Positions 8,137 to 16,888 of a stretch of DNA of 64,000 bases are shown one piece after another; the first letter of the stretch is position 1; every line of letters starts with the position of its first letter. The notes under the pieces were generated by a model that saw only the letters and a list, made by a program, of their open reading frames with translations, made no database searches and was not told the DNA's origin. A program made the translations under genes and the position numbers. Origin of the DNA: Methylomonas rhizoryzae (GTDB lineage Bacteria > Pseudomonadota > Gammaproteobacteria > Methylococcales > Methylomonadaceae); the NCBI RefSeq assembly GCF_008632455.1, contig NZ_CP043929.1, positions 434,001-498,000 of the forward strand, given 5' to 3'.

Positions 8137-8946
8137 TTAGAGTGCTCGTTTGGGCGCGGTTCTCAGGTGAGTGGTGTACAAGGTTAAGCCGGTAAACGCC
8201 AAGCCGCCGACTAAATTGCCCAGCACGGTAGGGATTTCGTTCCAAACAAAATAGTCCATGATGGAAAAATTACCGCCCATGATCAGACCTGACGGGAATA
8301 AGAACATATTGACGACCGAATGTTCGAAAGTCATGCCGAAGAACAGCATGATAGGCATCCACATCGCGATGACTTTGCCACTGACCGAGGTGGAAATCAT
8401 CGCGCCGACTACCCCGGTGGACACCATCCAGTTACACAGCATGCCACGGATGAATATCGTCATCCAGCCGGCCAAACCGTATTTGGCGTAGCCTAGGGTT
8501 CTGGCTTCGCCTATTCCGGCCAGTTTTTTGCCGACCGCGTCCGGTTCTACCGAGAACCCGTAGGTAAAAACAATGGACATCATCACCGCAACCGTCAATG
8601 CGCCGAGAAAATTGCCGACGAAAACCAGGCCCCAGTTGCGCAATATGCCGCCTATGGTAACGCCCGGCCGTTTATCCAGCCATGCCAGTGGGGTCAGCAC
8701 GAAAACCCCGGTCAACAAATCGAAACCCAGAAGGTACAGCATGGAGAAGCCGACCGGGAACATGATAGCGCCAAAAATGGGCGAGCCGGTTTGCACGGTA
8801 ATGCTGACGGCAAACACTGCGGCTAAGGCCAGGATGGCACCGGCCATGTAGGCACGGATCACCGTATCTCGGGTGGACATATAAATTTTCGATTCGCCGG
8901 CATCGACCATTTTAGTGACGAATTCGGCAGGGACTAAATAAGACAT
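8137..8946 (-). CDS. Formate/nitrite transporter family channel (FocA/NirC)
   Basis: A 269-residue inner-membrane protein of the FNT family, which form pentameric channels for formate, nitrite or hydrosulfide. Six hydrophobic spans are visible. Family hallmarks are AGAILALAAVFAVS early, FPVGFSMLYLLGFDLLTG, GNFLGAL, the helix around LCNWMVSTGV, and FEHSVVNMFLFPSGL holding the pore-lining histidine region. AAGGTGA lies six bases before the ATG, so the start is firm. FocA and NirC cannot be told apart by eye. The nearby NIT-like sensor and kinase/phosphatase fusion make nitrite the better guess, which is inference from context only. Confidence 0.92.
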   Translation of the reverse strand: MSYLVPAEFVTKMVDAGESKIYMSTRDTVIRAYMAGAILALAAVFAVSITVQTGSPIFGAIMFPVGFSMLYLLGFDLLTGVFVLTPLAWLDKRPGVTIGGILRNWGLVFVGNFLGALTVAVMMSIVFTYGFSVEPDAVGKKLAGIGEARTLGYAKYGLAGWMTIFIRGMLCNWMVSTGVVGAMISTSVSGKVIAMWMPIMLFFGMTFEHSVVNMFLFPSGLIMGGNFSIMDYFVWNEIPTVLGNLVGGLAFTGLTLYTTHLRTAPKRAL

Positions 8947-9366
8947 AATTCACCTTAAGTATTAAGTGGGGAGTGCAATGAATTAAGACGTTCACGGGGA
9001 AAACGCGCTAATTCCTTGGAAAAACCCGGATATGGGCAAGGATTTCCCTGTTAACGAGCGTTTAGCTCGAATACCTAGGCGGCCTCGCGAAGTTCGAGGC
9101 AAAAACAATAGACGAGCAAAAACCGAGCGCTTAACGGTTAAGCGACACTCAACGCCATTGTTGAAGGGAAATGCGATGCGACGTTGCATCGCAAAGATAG
9201 CAGCACGCAGCATGCCAATCGCAAAAAAATGAGACAATTCGTAGTTTTTATTCGGCCGTAGTTTGCCGGTACAGCAGGCATTGCACTGAGTTGCGAGGTG
9301 TTTGCACTATTTTGGTGCTATTGTCGGCGCGTGCTGCGGTCGGAGCGGAAAGGCGTTGCGAGCCGG
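8947..9366. other. 420-bp gap upstream of the channel gene
   Basis: No credible gene; the open frames here have poor composition and no ribosome sites. It should contain the promoter of the minus-strand channel gene. Two structures are visible: CCTTG/CAAGG with inner CCC/GGG at 9014-9041 in the presumed leader, and GCCTCG/CGAGGC at 9082-9100. I could not match either to a riboswitch class I know. Confidence 0.5.
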
Positions 9367-10035
9367 TTAACCGGACGCGGCGATGCGGCCGTCGACGATG
9401 CGGATTTGCCGCTTGGCCCGTTTGCCCAGCTCAGGATCGTGGGTAATGACGAACAAAGTTACTCCTTGCTCGTTCAACGTTTCCAACAGCCCGACAATCT
9501 CTAGGCCCGATTGGCTGTCCAGATTGCCGGTGGGCTCGTCGGCCAACAAAATCGGCGGCCGCATGATCATCGCTCGGGCAATGGCGATGCGTTGCAGTTG
9601 TCCGCCGGATAGTTGATTCGGTTTATGATCGGCCCGGTCGGACAAGTTCACGGCAGCTAAGGCTTGGTCGACCTTACGTTGCCGTTCGTTTCTCGAAATC
9701 CCGGCTAATAGCAACGGCATTTCGATGTTTTCCGCCGCGGTGAGGCGCGGGATCAAATGGAAAAACTGAAAGACGAAGCCGATGTTGTGGCGGCGGATGC
9801 GGGCGAGTTCGTCGTCGCTTTGACGGGTGACGTCGTTGCCGTTCAAGCGATAACTGCCGGATGAAGGTTGATCCAGCAGGGCGATAATGTTCAACAGCGT
9901 CGATTTGCCGGACCCCGACGGTCCCATCACCGAAAGGTATTCGCCGGCCGCCACCTGCAAATCGATGCCGTTCAATGCGCGCACCGTTTGTTCGCCGACT
10001 TGAAAATGCCGATGAATATCGCACAACTCGATCAC
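9367..10035 (-). CDS. ABC transporter ATPase (MacB/LolD type)
   Basis: A 222-residue ATP-binding subunit. It has Walker A GPSGSGKST, the Q-loop FVFQFFHLIPRL, signature LSGGQLQRIAIARA, Walker B ILLADEPTGNLD and the switch histidine in VITHDP. The NLD after Walker B and the overall length are typical of the LolD/MacB/FtsE group that works with FtsX-like permeases. Its start overlaps the stop of the adaptor gene by four bases (ATGA), so they are translated together. The permease that should complete the transporter is not found: the next gene in this direction is a formate/nitrite channel 420 bp away. Confidence 0.92.
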   Translation of the reverse strand: MIELCDIHRHFQVGEQTVRALNGIDLQVAAGEYLSVMGPSGSGKSTLLNIIALLDQPSSGSYRLNGNDVTRQSDDELARIRRHNIGFVFQFFHLIPRLTAAENIEMPLLLAGISRNERQRKVDQALAAVNLSDRADHKPNQLSGGQLQRIAIARAMIMRPPILLADEPTGNLDSQSGLEIVGLLETLNEQGVTLFVITHDPELGKRAKRQIRIVDGRIAASG

Positions 10036-11168
10036 GGTTTAACGCTAACCTTGGCGCCTGCCGCCACGCCGTCTTTCCCGATCGACAACACCACTCGCTC
10101 GCCGGCGTTCAAGCCGGAAACGATTTCGACGTAACTCCAATTGGACAAGCCCGGCTGAAAGCGGCGCTCGCGTAGCGTGTTGTCGGCCTCTATCAACAAT
10201 ACCCGGTTGTTTTCCAATACCGCTTCGGTCGGCAAGCGGAGTGCGCTGTCTTTTTGCGCGATCAGAACTTCGATGTCGGCGCTGTATCCGGGCAGCAATT
10301 CGGTTAAATCTTGCGGGTCTTTCAAGGTGACTTCCACTTCAACCGTGCGGGCCTGCTTTTCCTTTTCCAGCACGTAGGGCGCGATGCGGGTAACCTCGCC
10401 GGAGCAGCGTTTATCGGCAAAGGCGTCCAGCGACACGCAAGCCTTCATCCCGGTTTTGATCGCCGCGGCATCGACTTCGTCTATCGGTGCGGAAACCGTC
10501 AGACAACTGAGGTCCAATAAATCGATGGGCGGCAAGGTGGGTATGCCGGGCGGCGATGGGGTGACGAATTCGCCCAATTCGGCGTTGACTTTGGCGACTC
10601 GTCCGTCGAAAGGCGCCAATACCAAGGTGCGGCGCACCGCCGCTTCGGCAACGGCTAGTTGGGCTTCGGCGACTTCCACCGCCAGATTGGCCGCTCGGCA
10701 AGCTGCTTGTTGCGATTTGCTGCCCGTTACCGACTTGTCGACTTGTTCGACCGAAACGATTTGTTTGTGTTGTTGCAGGCGGGATAAGCGAGCCGCTTCG
10801 CGTTTTGCGCCGCCGGCCAGTTGGCAGCTTTGTTCTGCGCTGGCGCGTTTGCTTTTGATCTCGACCTTTTGCAATGCTACTTGCGCTTTGAGGTCTTGGT
10901 TCCAGACTTCCAGCAATAATTGCCCGCGTTGTACCGAGTCGCTTTCGCGCACGTGCAAGGCGGCGACTTGTCCGCCGGTAGCGGGCGCCAAATAGGCCCG
11001 TCTACACGCTTTCACGGTCCCGACCCGAGTGTTGGAGACGGTGGCGCGGACTTCTCCTGTACCGACGTTGTAGGCTTCGACTTCTATCGGCGCAGGCCGT
11101 CGGCTGTAAGCGACGGCCGCGGCAATCAGCATCAAAGCTGTAATCAGTAGTACCGGCTGTTTGCGCAT
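10032..11168 (-). CDS. HlyD/MacA-type periplasmic adaptor protein
   Basis: A 378-residue membrane fusion protein. A single N-terminal span (PVLLITALMLIAAAVAY) is followed by a lipoyl-like half (YLAPATGGQVAALHV), a coiled-coil hairpin of about 100 residues, the second lipoyl half (LAPFDGRVAKVNAELGEFV), and a beta-barrel and membrane-proximal domain. Such adaptors link an inner-membrane pump to an outer-membrane channel. The start at ATG 11168 places the span right at the N-terminus; an in-frame TTG 60 bases upstream is less likely. The coiled coil carries two cysteines (in SCQLAGG and AACRAAN), unusual for the family. With the ATPase it forms two thirds of a MacAB-like export system. Confidence 0.85.
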   Translation of the reverse strand: MRKQPVLLITALMLIAAAVAYSRRPAPIEVEAYNVGTGEVRATVSNTRVGTVKACRRAYLAPATGGQVAALHVRESDSVQRGQLLLEVWNQDLKAQVALQKVEIKSKRASAEQSCQLAGGAKREAARLSRLQQHKQIVSVEQVDKSVTGSKSQQAACRAANLAVEVAEAQLAVAEAAVRRTLVLAPFDGRVAKVNAELGEFVTPSPPGIPTLPPIDLLDLSCLTVSAPIDEVDAAAIKTGMKACVSLDAFADKRCSGEVTRIAPYVLEKEKQARTVEVEVTLKDPQDLTELLPGYSADIEVLIAQKDSALRLPTEAVLENNRVLLIEADNTLRERRFQPGLSNWSYVEIVSGLNAGERVVLSIGKDGVAAGAKVSVKP

Positions 11169-11301
11169 GGTTTGCGGATTCGGGGTTGCAATTGCGACTA
11201 GGCTAACCCGAAGCGTGCGGTTTATCAAAAAGCAATGACGAAAACTGTAGGGCGCGTGCTGCCGTCAAGCGACGCAGGGTAATGGCGGGCGAGTAATGCG
11301 A

Positions 11302-12261
11302 CTAATCCGCCAGCAGAGCCGCAACGGCGCCGATCAACGACAAGCAAGCGGCGGATAAGGATAGCCATTGATGGCGGCGAGCCTGTGTCAGTTCTTGGTG
11401 AATAACGCGTAATGCCAGCTGTTCGCCGCGGTCGTATAAGCTGAATACGGCGCTGATGGTCGAAGTGGCGGTTTCGAAATAGTGGCCGGGATCGATGTTG
11501 CTGATTGCGTCGCCGATAAACTGCTTCTCGACGGTCTCTAGCAAATGCTGAATGTTGGTGTGTAATTTTACCGACACCGGCTGAAATTCGCCGTCCGCGC
11601 TTAAGTAGGTTTTGCTGGCGAAAATACCGGTTTCGGCTCGTTTCAAGGCTTGCCGGATGCGTTTGACCAAAAAGCCGAGCTTGATCCGTTCCGTGGTTTT
11701 GCTGCGTCCGGTTGCGGCAATGCCGACACCGATGGCGCGCGCTTGGCCGATGGCTTCCGCGACGTCGGGCAAAAGGTGCCAAATAGTTTCGGTAAAGCTG
11801 TAAGGGCAGCTGCTGTCCCGGTGCAGGTGTGCCTGTTCAGCTATATCTTGTAGCAGCTTCAAGATGTCGGCAATCACGATGCAGTGGCGCTCGAAACTGT
11901 ATTCCTTTCCGGAGCTGCACGCGTTGTTCTGTAAGTCCTGCCAGCTTTGCCGTATGCGGCCGAATGCCGAAGCGTGCTCGCTAAACTCCGCAAGCAGTTC
12001 GGCGAGCGTGTCGCTGTTACGGGCTATTTCGGCCTGCAGTGCCGGAATTTTGTATTTGAAGCTTTGGTCGCCGTTCAGGTAACCGCTAACCATACCGCGA
12101 TGTTGTTGGGCTTGGGTTAACAGTTGTTTCAAGCGGGCGGTCAGTTCGATGCTGCGTTGTTGGCTGCGTAAATTAGCCAGGCGTCCGCAATGGTTTTTGT
12201 AGAGCATAGACGCGGCGGCGAGCATCGAGAATGCGAGAAAAGCGGCGAAATAACTGATCAT
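11302..12261 (-). CDS. NIT-like periplasmic sensor protein without an output domain
   Basis: A 319-residue protein with one membrane span at the N-terminus (residues 2-20) and one at the very C-terminus (LSLSAACLSLIGAVAALLA). About 270 mainly helical periplasmic residues lie between them. The segment LLTQAQQHRGMVSGYLNGD resembles the start of the NIT nitrate/nitrite-sensing domain, and LLPDVAEAIGQARAIGVGI resembles the matching region of chemoreceptor ligand domains. The protein stops directly after the second span: no HAMP, no signalling helix, no enzyme domain. The gene follows an MCP gene by 17 bases. That MCP has almost no periplasmic part, so the two together look like one receptor split in two. 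Start chosen at ATG 12261, where the hydrophobic span begins. Confidence 0.75.
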   Translation of the reverse strand: MISYFAAFLAFSMLAAASMLYKNHCGRLANLRSQQRSIELTARLKQLLTQAQQHRGMVSGYLNGDQSFKYKIPALQAEIARNSDTLAELLAEFSEHASAFGRIRQSWQDLQNNACSSGKEYSFERHCIVIADILKLLQDIAEQAHLHRDSSCPYSFTETIWHLLPDVAEAIGQARAIGVGIAATGRSKTTERIKLGFLVKRIRQALKRAETGIFASKTYLSADGEFQPVSVKLHTNIQHLLETVEKQFIGDAISNIDPGHYFETATSTISAVFSLYDRGEQLALRVIHQELTQARRHQWLSLSAACLSLIGAVAALLAD

Positions 12262-12278
12262 CGGAGTAAGTGTGCGGG

Positions 12279-13445
12279 TTAATGCATTGCCACCTGAGCC
12301 AATCGGGTGAGGTGATTGGCAACCGAGGCCGATTCTTGAGCGGCTATGCTGTTTTGTTCGACCCCGGCGGCGATGGTTTCTATGTTCCGGCCGATTTCCC
12401 GGCTGGCTTGCGATTGCTGATCGGTACTGGCCGCAATCGCCGATACGCTCATCAGGGTTTGGTCCGCGTATTCGCAAATGTTGCTTAACGATTGTTCCAC
12501 GTCTAAGGCGCGGGCAATTCCCTGTTCGGTATGCGTTTGCGTGTTGGTGATGGACTGGGCTGCCAGATGGATTTTTTGCCGGACGGTTTCGGTCGTGCCG
12601 GTGATTTCTTCTGCCGATTGTCTTACCCGATAGGCCAAGGAGCGGACTTCGTCGGCTACTACGGCGAAGCCGCGGCCGTATTCGCCGGCGCGGGCGGCCT
12701 CGATGGCCGCATTCAATGCCAGCAAATTAGTTTGATCCGAAATATTTTTGATCACTTCCGAGATGTTGGAGACCTGTTGAGACAAGACTTCCAGGGTTTG
12801 CATCAGTGTCGCCATATCCTGAATCTCTTGAAACAGTTTGCGCATTTGTCCAATAAAACTGTCTACGGCTTGATGGCCTTCCGAGGATAGTTGGTGTGTC
12901 GTGGAGGAAATTTGTTCGGCGTCGCGGCATTGGTCGGCGACGTGTTGAATGCTGGCGGACATCTGTTCTATCGCCGCCGCCATGGTTTCGGTACTCTGTC
13001 GCTGGTGTTCAAGTTTCCGGGCGACGGCGCCGGCGCTATGGTCCAACTGCTCGGCCGCGTAGGTTACTTCTTGCATGGAAGCGCGCATGGCTTCCACTTG
13101 TCGCCCCAGTTCCAACGCCATGTCGTTAAATGCCGAAAAGGTTTGGCTGGTCTCATCCTGCCCCTGACAGGTCAGCCGGGTATCGAAGCGATTTTGCGCC
13201 AATCCCTTTATCGCGGCAGTCAAGGCGTCGTTATCCCGCTTTAACCCGGAAAATAAACCCGCCAACGCCAGCATCCAGGGGATGTTGCTTACCAGTAGCG
13301 TCAAGCCTTCGGCAGTGGCTACCGTCATCGGAGAATTCAGCAAGCGGGCGGCTGTCAGCGCCGGCGATAAGCAACACAGTGCGAATAGCAACAGAAATTT
13401 CTGCCGGTAAGGGAGGGAGTCCAAAAAACGTCTGATCAATCCCAT
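12279..13445 (-). CDS. Methyl-accepting chemotaxis protein with minimal periplasmic region
   Basis: A 388-residue chemoreceptor. Two spans (about 18-36 and 46-66) enclose only a short periplasmic loop, followed by a HAMP-like stretch and a long signalling coiled coil. The hairpin tip is the conserved LNAAIEAARAGEYGRGFAVV and ADEVRSLAYRV, which contacts CheA/CheW. GGAGAT sits nine bases before ATG 13445. No ligand domain is present, while the next gene encodes a separate two-span ligand-domain-like protein with no output. It may take its signal from that partner or sense membrane or cytosolic state. No other chemotaxis gene lies in the window. Confidence 0.92.
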   Translation of the reverse strand: MGLIRRFLDSLPYRQKFLLLFALCCLSPALTAARLLNSPMTVATAEGLTLLVSNIPWMLALAGLFSGLKRDNDALTAAIKGLAQNRFDTRLTCQGQDETSQTFSAFNDMALELGRQVEAMRASMQEVTYAAEQLDHSAGAVARKLEHQRQSTETMAAAIEQMSASIQHVADQCRDAEQISSTTHQLSSEGHQAVDSFIGQMRKLFQEIQDMATLMQTLEVLSQQVSNISEVIKNISDQTNLLALNAAIEAARAGEYGRGFAVVADEVRSLAYRVRQSAEEITGTTETVRQKIHLAAQSITNTQTHTEQGIARALDVEQSLSNICEYADQTLMSVSAIAASTDQQSQASREIGRNIETIAAGVEQNSIAAQESASVANHLTRLAQVAMH

Positions 13446-13665
13446 CTATGCAATCTCCGGATGACATGTCAATCTCGAATGAAAGCAACATATGGGCCAG
13501 ATGGGAAGGCCTTATTTTCCCGGGGGCAATAAAGCTATTAATGCCATTATGGTGCGGCTTGATCGCTAGTTTGCACTCTTTTGGATAGTTTTTTCGGCAA
13601 GGACGGATGGGGAAAATGGCTGTGTCAAAATGGTGCGTGCGGGTGGCTTGACTATGCAGTGACGC

Positions 13666-14439
13666 TTACGAGTCGGCTAACCAAGCGTCCACTAAATCGG
13701 TAAAAATTGCCGGTTCCTCCACGTACAACCAGTGCCCCGTGTTGGCGATGGTTTCAATCCGGGCTAACGGAAAATGCCGAAGGATCGCATCGGGGCGGAC
13801 ATAGGCGGAGCGTTCTCCGGCAATAAACAAGGCGGGGGCGGAATACGCAGCCGCTTCGGGTTCCGGAAAGGCAACGATATTGTGTCCGGTTGCGGCAATG
13901 ATGTCCAAGTTGATGCGCCAGAAATAGCGTTCGTTTTCGAACAGCAAATTTTGTAACAAAAACTGGCGAAAACCGAGTTCGGGGATTGCACTTTCCAAAT
14001 GCCGTTCCGCGTCTTTACGGTTGCCCAGGCTATGCAGCGGCAATTGGCGTAGTGCCTGGATCACGGGGTCGAAACTATGCTGATAGCTGACCGGCGAGAT
14101 GTCGGCGACGATCAAGCGGCGCACTAGATTCGGCCGGTGTAAGGCCAGCCACATCGCGATTTTTCCGCCCATGCTGTGCCCCAAAACATGGGCGCGGTTA
14201 AGGTTGCGATTCTCTATGAATGCGGCAACGTCCATCGCCATGCTGGGGTAGTCCATGGCCGCATGGTGCGGCGAGGCGCCATGGTTGCGCATGTCGAGCA
14301 CGTAGACGCGGCGCTGTGCGGCGAGGCGCTTGGCAACGGAGCGCCAATTGCGCGACGACGCTAAAAAGCCGTGTAAGATGATCAACGGATCGCCCGCCGC
14401 GTCGCCGAATTGTTCGTAAGCTAATTCAATGGTTTGCAT
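13666..14439 (-). CDS. Alpha/beta-hydrolase esterase (YbfF-like)
   Basis: A 257-residue cytosolic hydrolase with no signal peptide. The oxyanion HG motif is in LIILHGFLASSRNW, the nucleophile serine in LGHSMGGKIAM, and the catalytic histidine in NTGHWLYVEEP near the end. The pattern MRNHGASPH matches the YbfF group of short-acyl esterases. It stands alone between an MCP gene and relA in the same direction, so context gives little. The physiological substrate is unknown; esterase or thioesterase activity on short acyl groups is the family expectation. Confidence 0.85.
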   Translation of the reverse strand: MQTIELAYEQFGDAAGDPLIILHGFLASSRNWRSVAKRLAAQRRVYVLDMRNHGASPHHAAMDYPSMAMDVAAFIENRNLNRAHVLGHSMGGKIAMWLALHRPNLVRRLIVADISPVSYQHSFDPVIQALRQLPLHSLGNRKDAERHLESAIPELGFRQFLLQNLLFENERYFWRINLDIIAATGHNIVAFPEPEAAAYSAPALFIAGERSAYVRPDAILRHFPLARIETIANTGHWLYVEEPAIFTDLVDAWLADS

Positions 14440-14516
14440 GATGATCGCTGGGTAATGGCAGTGGGAGGGAGCATTCGGTAGTGGTTACGCGCGCGCATTG
14501 TTTGGTTAACAGGTCG

Positions 14517-16628
14517 TTAAATTTTGCGTCTCGCTTCTATCACGTTGCTTAACTGGCCGATTTGTCCGAGGATTTGGCTCAATTGCCCGGTACTTTCCAC
14601 CCGAATTTGCATCTGTAAGGTTGCGGATAAGTCTGAGCGGGTTTTCAGCGTGGCCTCGCTGACATGTATCTTGGCTTGTCTCAACAACTGCGATACGTCG
14701 CCCAGCAGATGATCGGCTTCCAAAGCCTCAATGATGATGGTTACGGTGTGGTGCGCTTTGTGGTTGCCGCTCCATTCCGCTTCCAGTAAATGCTTGCGCT
14801 GTTCGGCGTTCAGCAGGCGAATGTTTTCGCAATCCCGGCGGTGGATGGTGATGCCGCGCCGATGCGAAACGTAGGCGACGATGGGGTCGCCGTTAACCGG
14901 GGTACAACAGTGTGCCAAGCTGGTGACGACGTTGTCCAGATCCGCGACGGTTACCGTCGATCGGTCGTTGCGGCGGGGTTGCGCCAATTTAAAAGACAGC
15001 GGGGCCAACTCCGGAATTTTCAGCGCGCCGGCTAATTGCCGAGTGTTAATGTCGCCCCGGCCCAAGGCTTGATAAAAATGTTCGGCGTCCGCCATTTTGA
15101 AATGCTTGAGCAAATCGGGCAAATCCGGTTGCTTGATGCCTAACCGCTTGCATTCTTTATCCAACAGGGATTTTCCGGCGGCTATGTTTTCGCTGAATTC
15201 CTGTTGTTTGAACCAGGCTTTGACTTTGCTGATTGCGCGCGGGGTTTTCAGATAGCCAAGGTTGCTATCCAGCCAGTTGCGATTGGGATGGCCGTTCTTT
15301 ACCGCGATGATTTCCACTTGCTCGCCCGACTGTAAGGGGTAAGTCAACGGCTTGATGTGGCCGTTGACTTTTGCGCCGCGGCAACTATGACCGACCTCGG
15401 TATGGATGGCATAAGCGAAATCCAGAGGTGTGGCGCCTTTCACCAAGTCTATCAACTGGCCGGAGGGGGTCAGCACGAAGACGCGGTCGGAAAACAATTC
15501 GGTGCGGAAATTGGCCAGTAAATGGTCGTTATTGCGTTCTTCCAGCAGCATGCGCAACGAGGCGATATTGCGTTCGGAGGCTAGGTTGTGCTTGCCGCCT
15601 TCCTTGTAGCGCCAATGCGCGGCCACCCCGAGTTCGGCAAATTCGTGCATGGCTTTGGTGCGAATTTGAATTTCAATGCGGTTGCCTTGTTTGTCCAGCA
15701 CGACGGTGTGCAAGGATTGATAGCCGTTTTCCTTGGGATTGGCGATGTAATCGTCGAATTCTTTGGGTATGGTTTGCCATTGGCTGTGTGCCACGCCCAA
15801 TGCGGCGTAGCAATCGGCCAAACTGCCCACTATGACTCTCACGGCCAGCAAATCGTAAAGTTCTTGTATCGGCAGACGTTTGCGCAGCATTTTGCGCCAA
15901 ATGCTGTAAATGTGCTTAGGTCGGCCGTAGACCTTGGCCTCGATCTGATGCTGGCGTAGCGATGACTCCAGTTCGCTTAAAAATGCTTGAATGCAAGACT
16001 CCCGTTGCCCGCGCTTTTCCGCCAACGCCGCAGCGATTTCTTTGTATTGCTCCGGTTTTAAATAGCGAAAAGCCAGATCTTCGAGTTCCCATTTGAATTG
16101 GCTGATGCCCAAGCGGTTGGCTAACGGCGCGTAAATGTCCAAAGTTTCGGTGGCGATGAAGCGGCGTACCTGTTCGCTTTCTCTGGCCAGTCCGCGCAGG
16201 CGCTGGATGCGATAGGCCAATTTGATCAACACCGCCCGCACGTCGTGCGTCATGGCCAACAGCATGCGGCGCAAAATTTCCGCTTGGTCGGGCTGCTCGG
16301 CCATGTCCAATTTATAAATGCTGACGGTGTTTAACCAACGCACGTCTTTAACGAGTTGCGCCACGGTTTGATCGAATTCCGTCTCGATGTCGGCTTCGCT
16401 CAACTTGTTTTCCAGCTGCGAATCGCTCAGCAGCGCCGCCAAAATAGTCGGCAAGTCGATGTGGACGGCCGATAAAATCGCGGCAACGTCGATGCCGCGC
16501 GGGCGCAAGTTAACATCGGCTGCACTTGCTTCGGTTTGGCCGGTCAAGGCCAAGGCGCGCTTGATTTGTGCGAGGTCGGGGGCGGATAAGTCCGGAAATA
16601 AGCGGGTTACGATGTCGGGGATGTGCAT
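14517..16628 (-). CDS. relA: (p)ppGpp synthetase RelA
   Basis: A 703-residue RelA/SpoT-family protein. The N-terminal HD domain has lost its metal ligands (LLSDSQLENKLS where HDxxED is expected), as in gamma RelA proteins, so it should not hydrolyse ppGpp. The synthetase domain carries VYGRPKHIYSIWRKM, YDLLAVRVIV, NGYQSLHTVV and AMHEFAELGVAAHW, followed by a TGS domain (FVLTPSGQLIDLVKGATPLDFAYAI region), a zinc-finger-like segment with LAHCCTP and HRRDCENI, and a C-terminal ACT domain. It makes (p)ppGpp on stalled ribosomes in the stringent response. Slightly shorter than E. coli RelA (744). Confidence 0.95.
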   Translation of the reverse strand: MHIPDIVTRLFPDLSAPDLAQIKRALALTGQTEASAADVNLRPRGIDVAAILSAVHIDLPTILAALLSDSQLENKLSEADIETEFDQTVAQLVKDVRWLNTVSIYKLDMAEQPDQAEILRRMLLAMTHDVRAVLIKLAYRIQRLRGLARESEQVRRFIATETLDIYAPLANRLGISQFKWELEDLAFRYLKPEQYKEIAAALAEKRGQRESCIQAFLSELESSLRQHQIEAKVYGRPKHIYSIWRKMLRKRLPIQELYDLLAVRVIVGSLADCYAALGVAHSQWQTIPKEFDDYIANPKENGYQSLHTVVLDKQGNRIEIQIRTKAMHEFAELGVAAHWRYKEGGKHNLASERNIASLRMLLEERNNDHLLANFRTELFSDRVFVLTPSGQLIDLVKGATPLDFAYAIHTEVGHSCRGAKVNGHIKPLTYPLQSGEQVEIIAVKNGHPNRNWLDSNLGYLKTPRAISKVKAWFKQQEFSENIAAGKSLLDKECKRLGIKQPDLPDLLKHFKMADAEHFYQALGRGDINTRQLAGALKIPELAPLSFKLAQPRRNDRSTVTVADLDNVVTSLAHCCTPVNGDPIVAYVSHRRGITIHRRDCENIRLLNAEQRKHLLEAEWSGNHKAHHTVTIIIEALEADHLLGDVSQLLRQAKIHVSEATLKTRSDLSATLQMQIRVESTGQLSQILGQIGQLSNVIEARRKI

Positions 16629-16789
16629 GCCGATATTGTAATGCAGGGCATAGTGCTACCGTTGAGAACGGTATCGCTTACAGAAAAAATCGATGCGGAT
16701 ATAAAGTCGCGTAGCCTACCGGGGCGGCAACGGATGCCGGGTTAAAGGTTTTTTGGCGGTAGTGGAATGTGCGGGGAACGCGCCACGAT

Positions 16790-16807
16790 GGGGAGCATGC
16801 GCTCCCC
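16790..16807. repeat. Hairpin between mltD and relA
   Basis: GGGGAGC and GCTCCCC form a perfect 7-bp stem around ATGC, 82 bases after the mltD stop on the minus strand. No T run follows on either strand. Otherwise the 260-bp gap between mltD and relA shows nothing recognisable beyond the presumed relA promoter region. Confidence 0.45.
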
Positions 16808-16888
16808 GCTGGATTCATGTTTGGCTTTTAAACAACCGATTAAGAAAATGCGGAATCCACATCGGCATTTGCTTAGACGGCTAATGCG

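Noticed and set aside
9032..9232. Small basic protein frame (+) upstream of the channel gene
   Set aside because: Arg/Lys-rich composition typical of random frames, no ribosome site, and lies in the presumed promoter region of a minus-strand gene.
14517..16628. Missing HD residues in RelA as a possible defect
   Set aside because: Loss of the hydrolase site is the normal state of RelA in this class.
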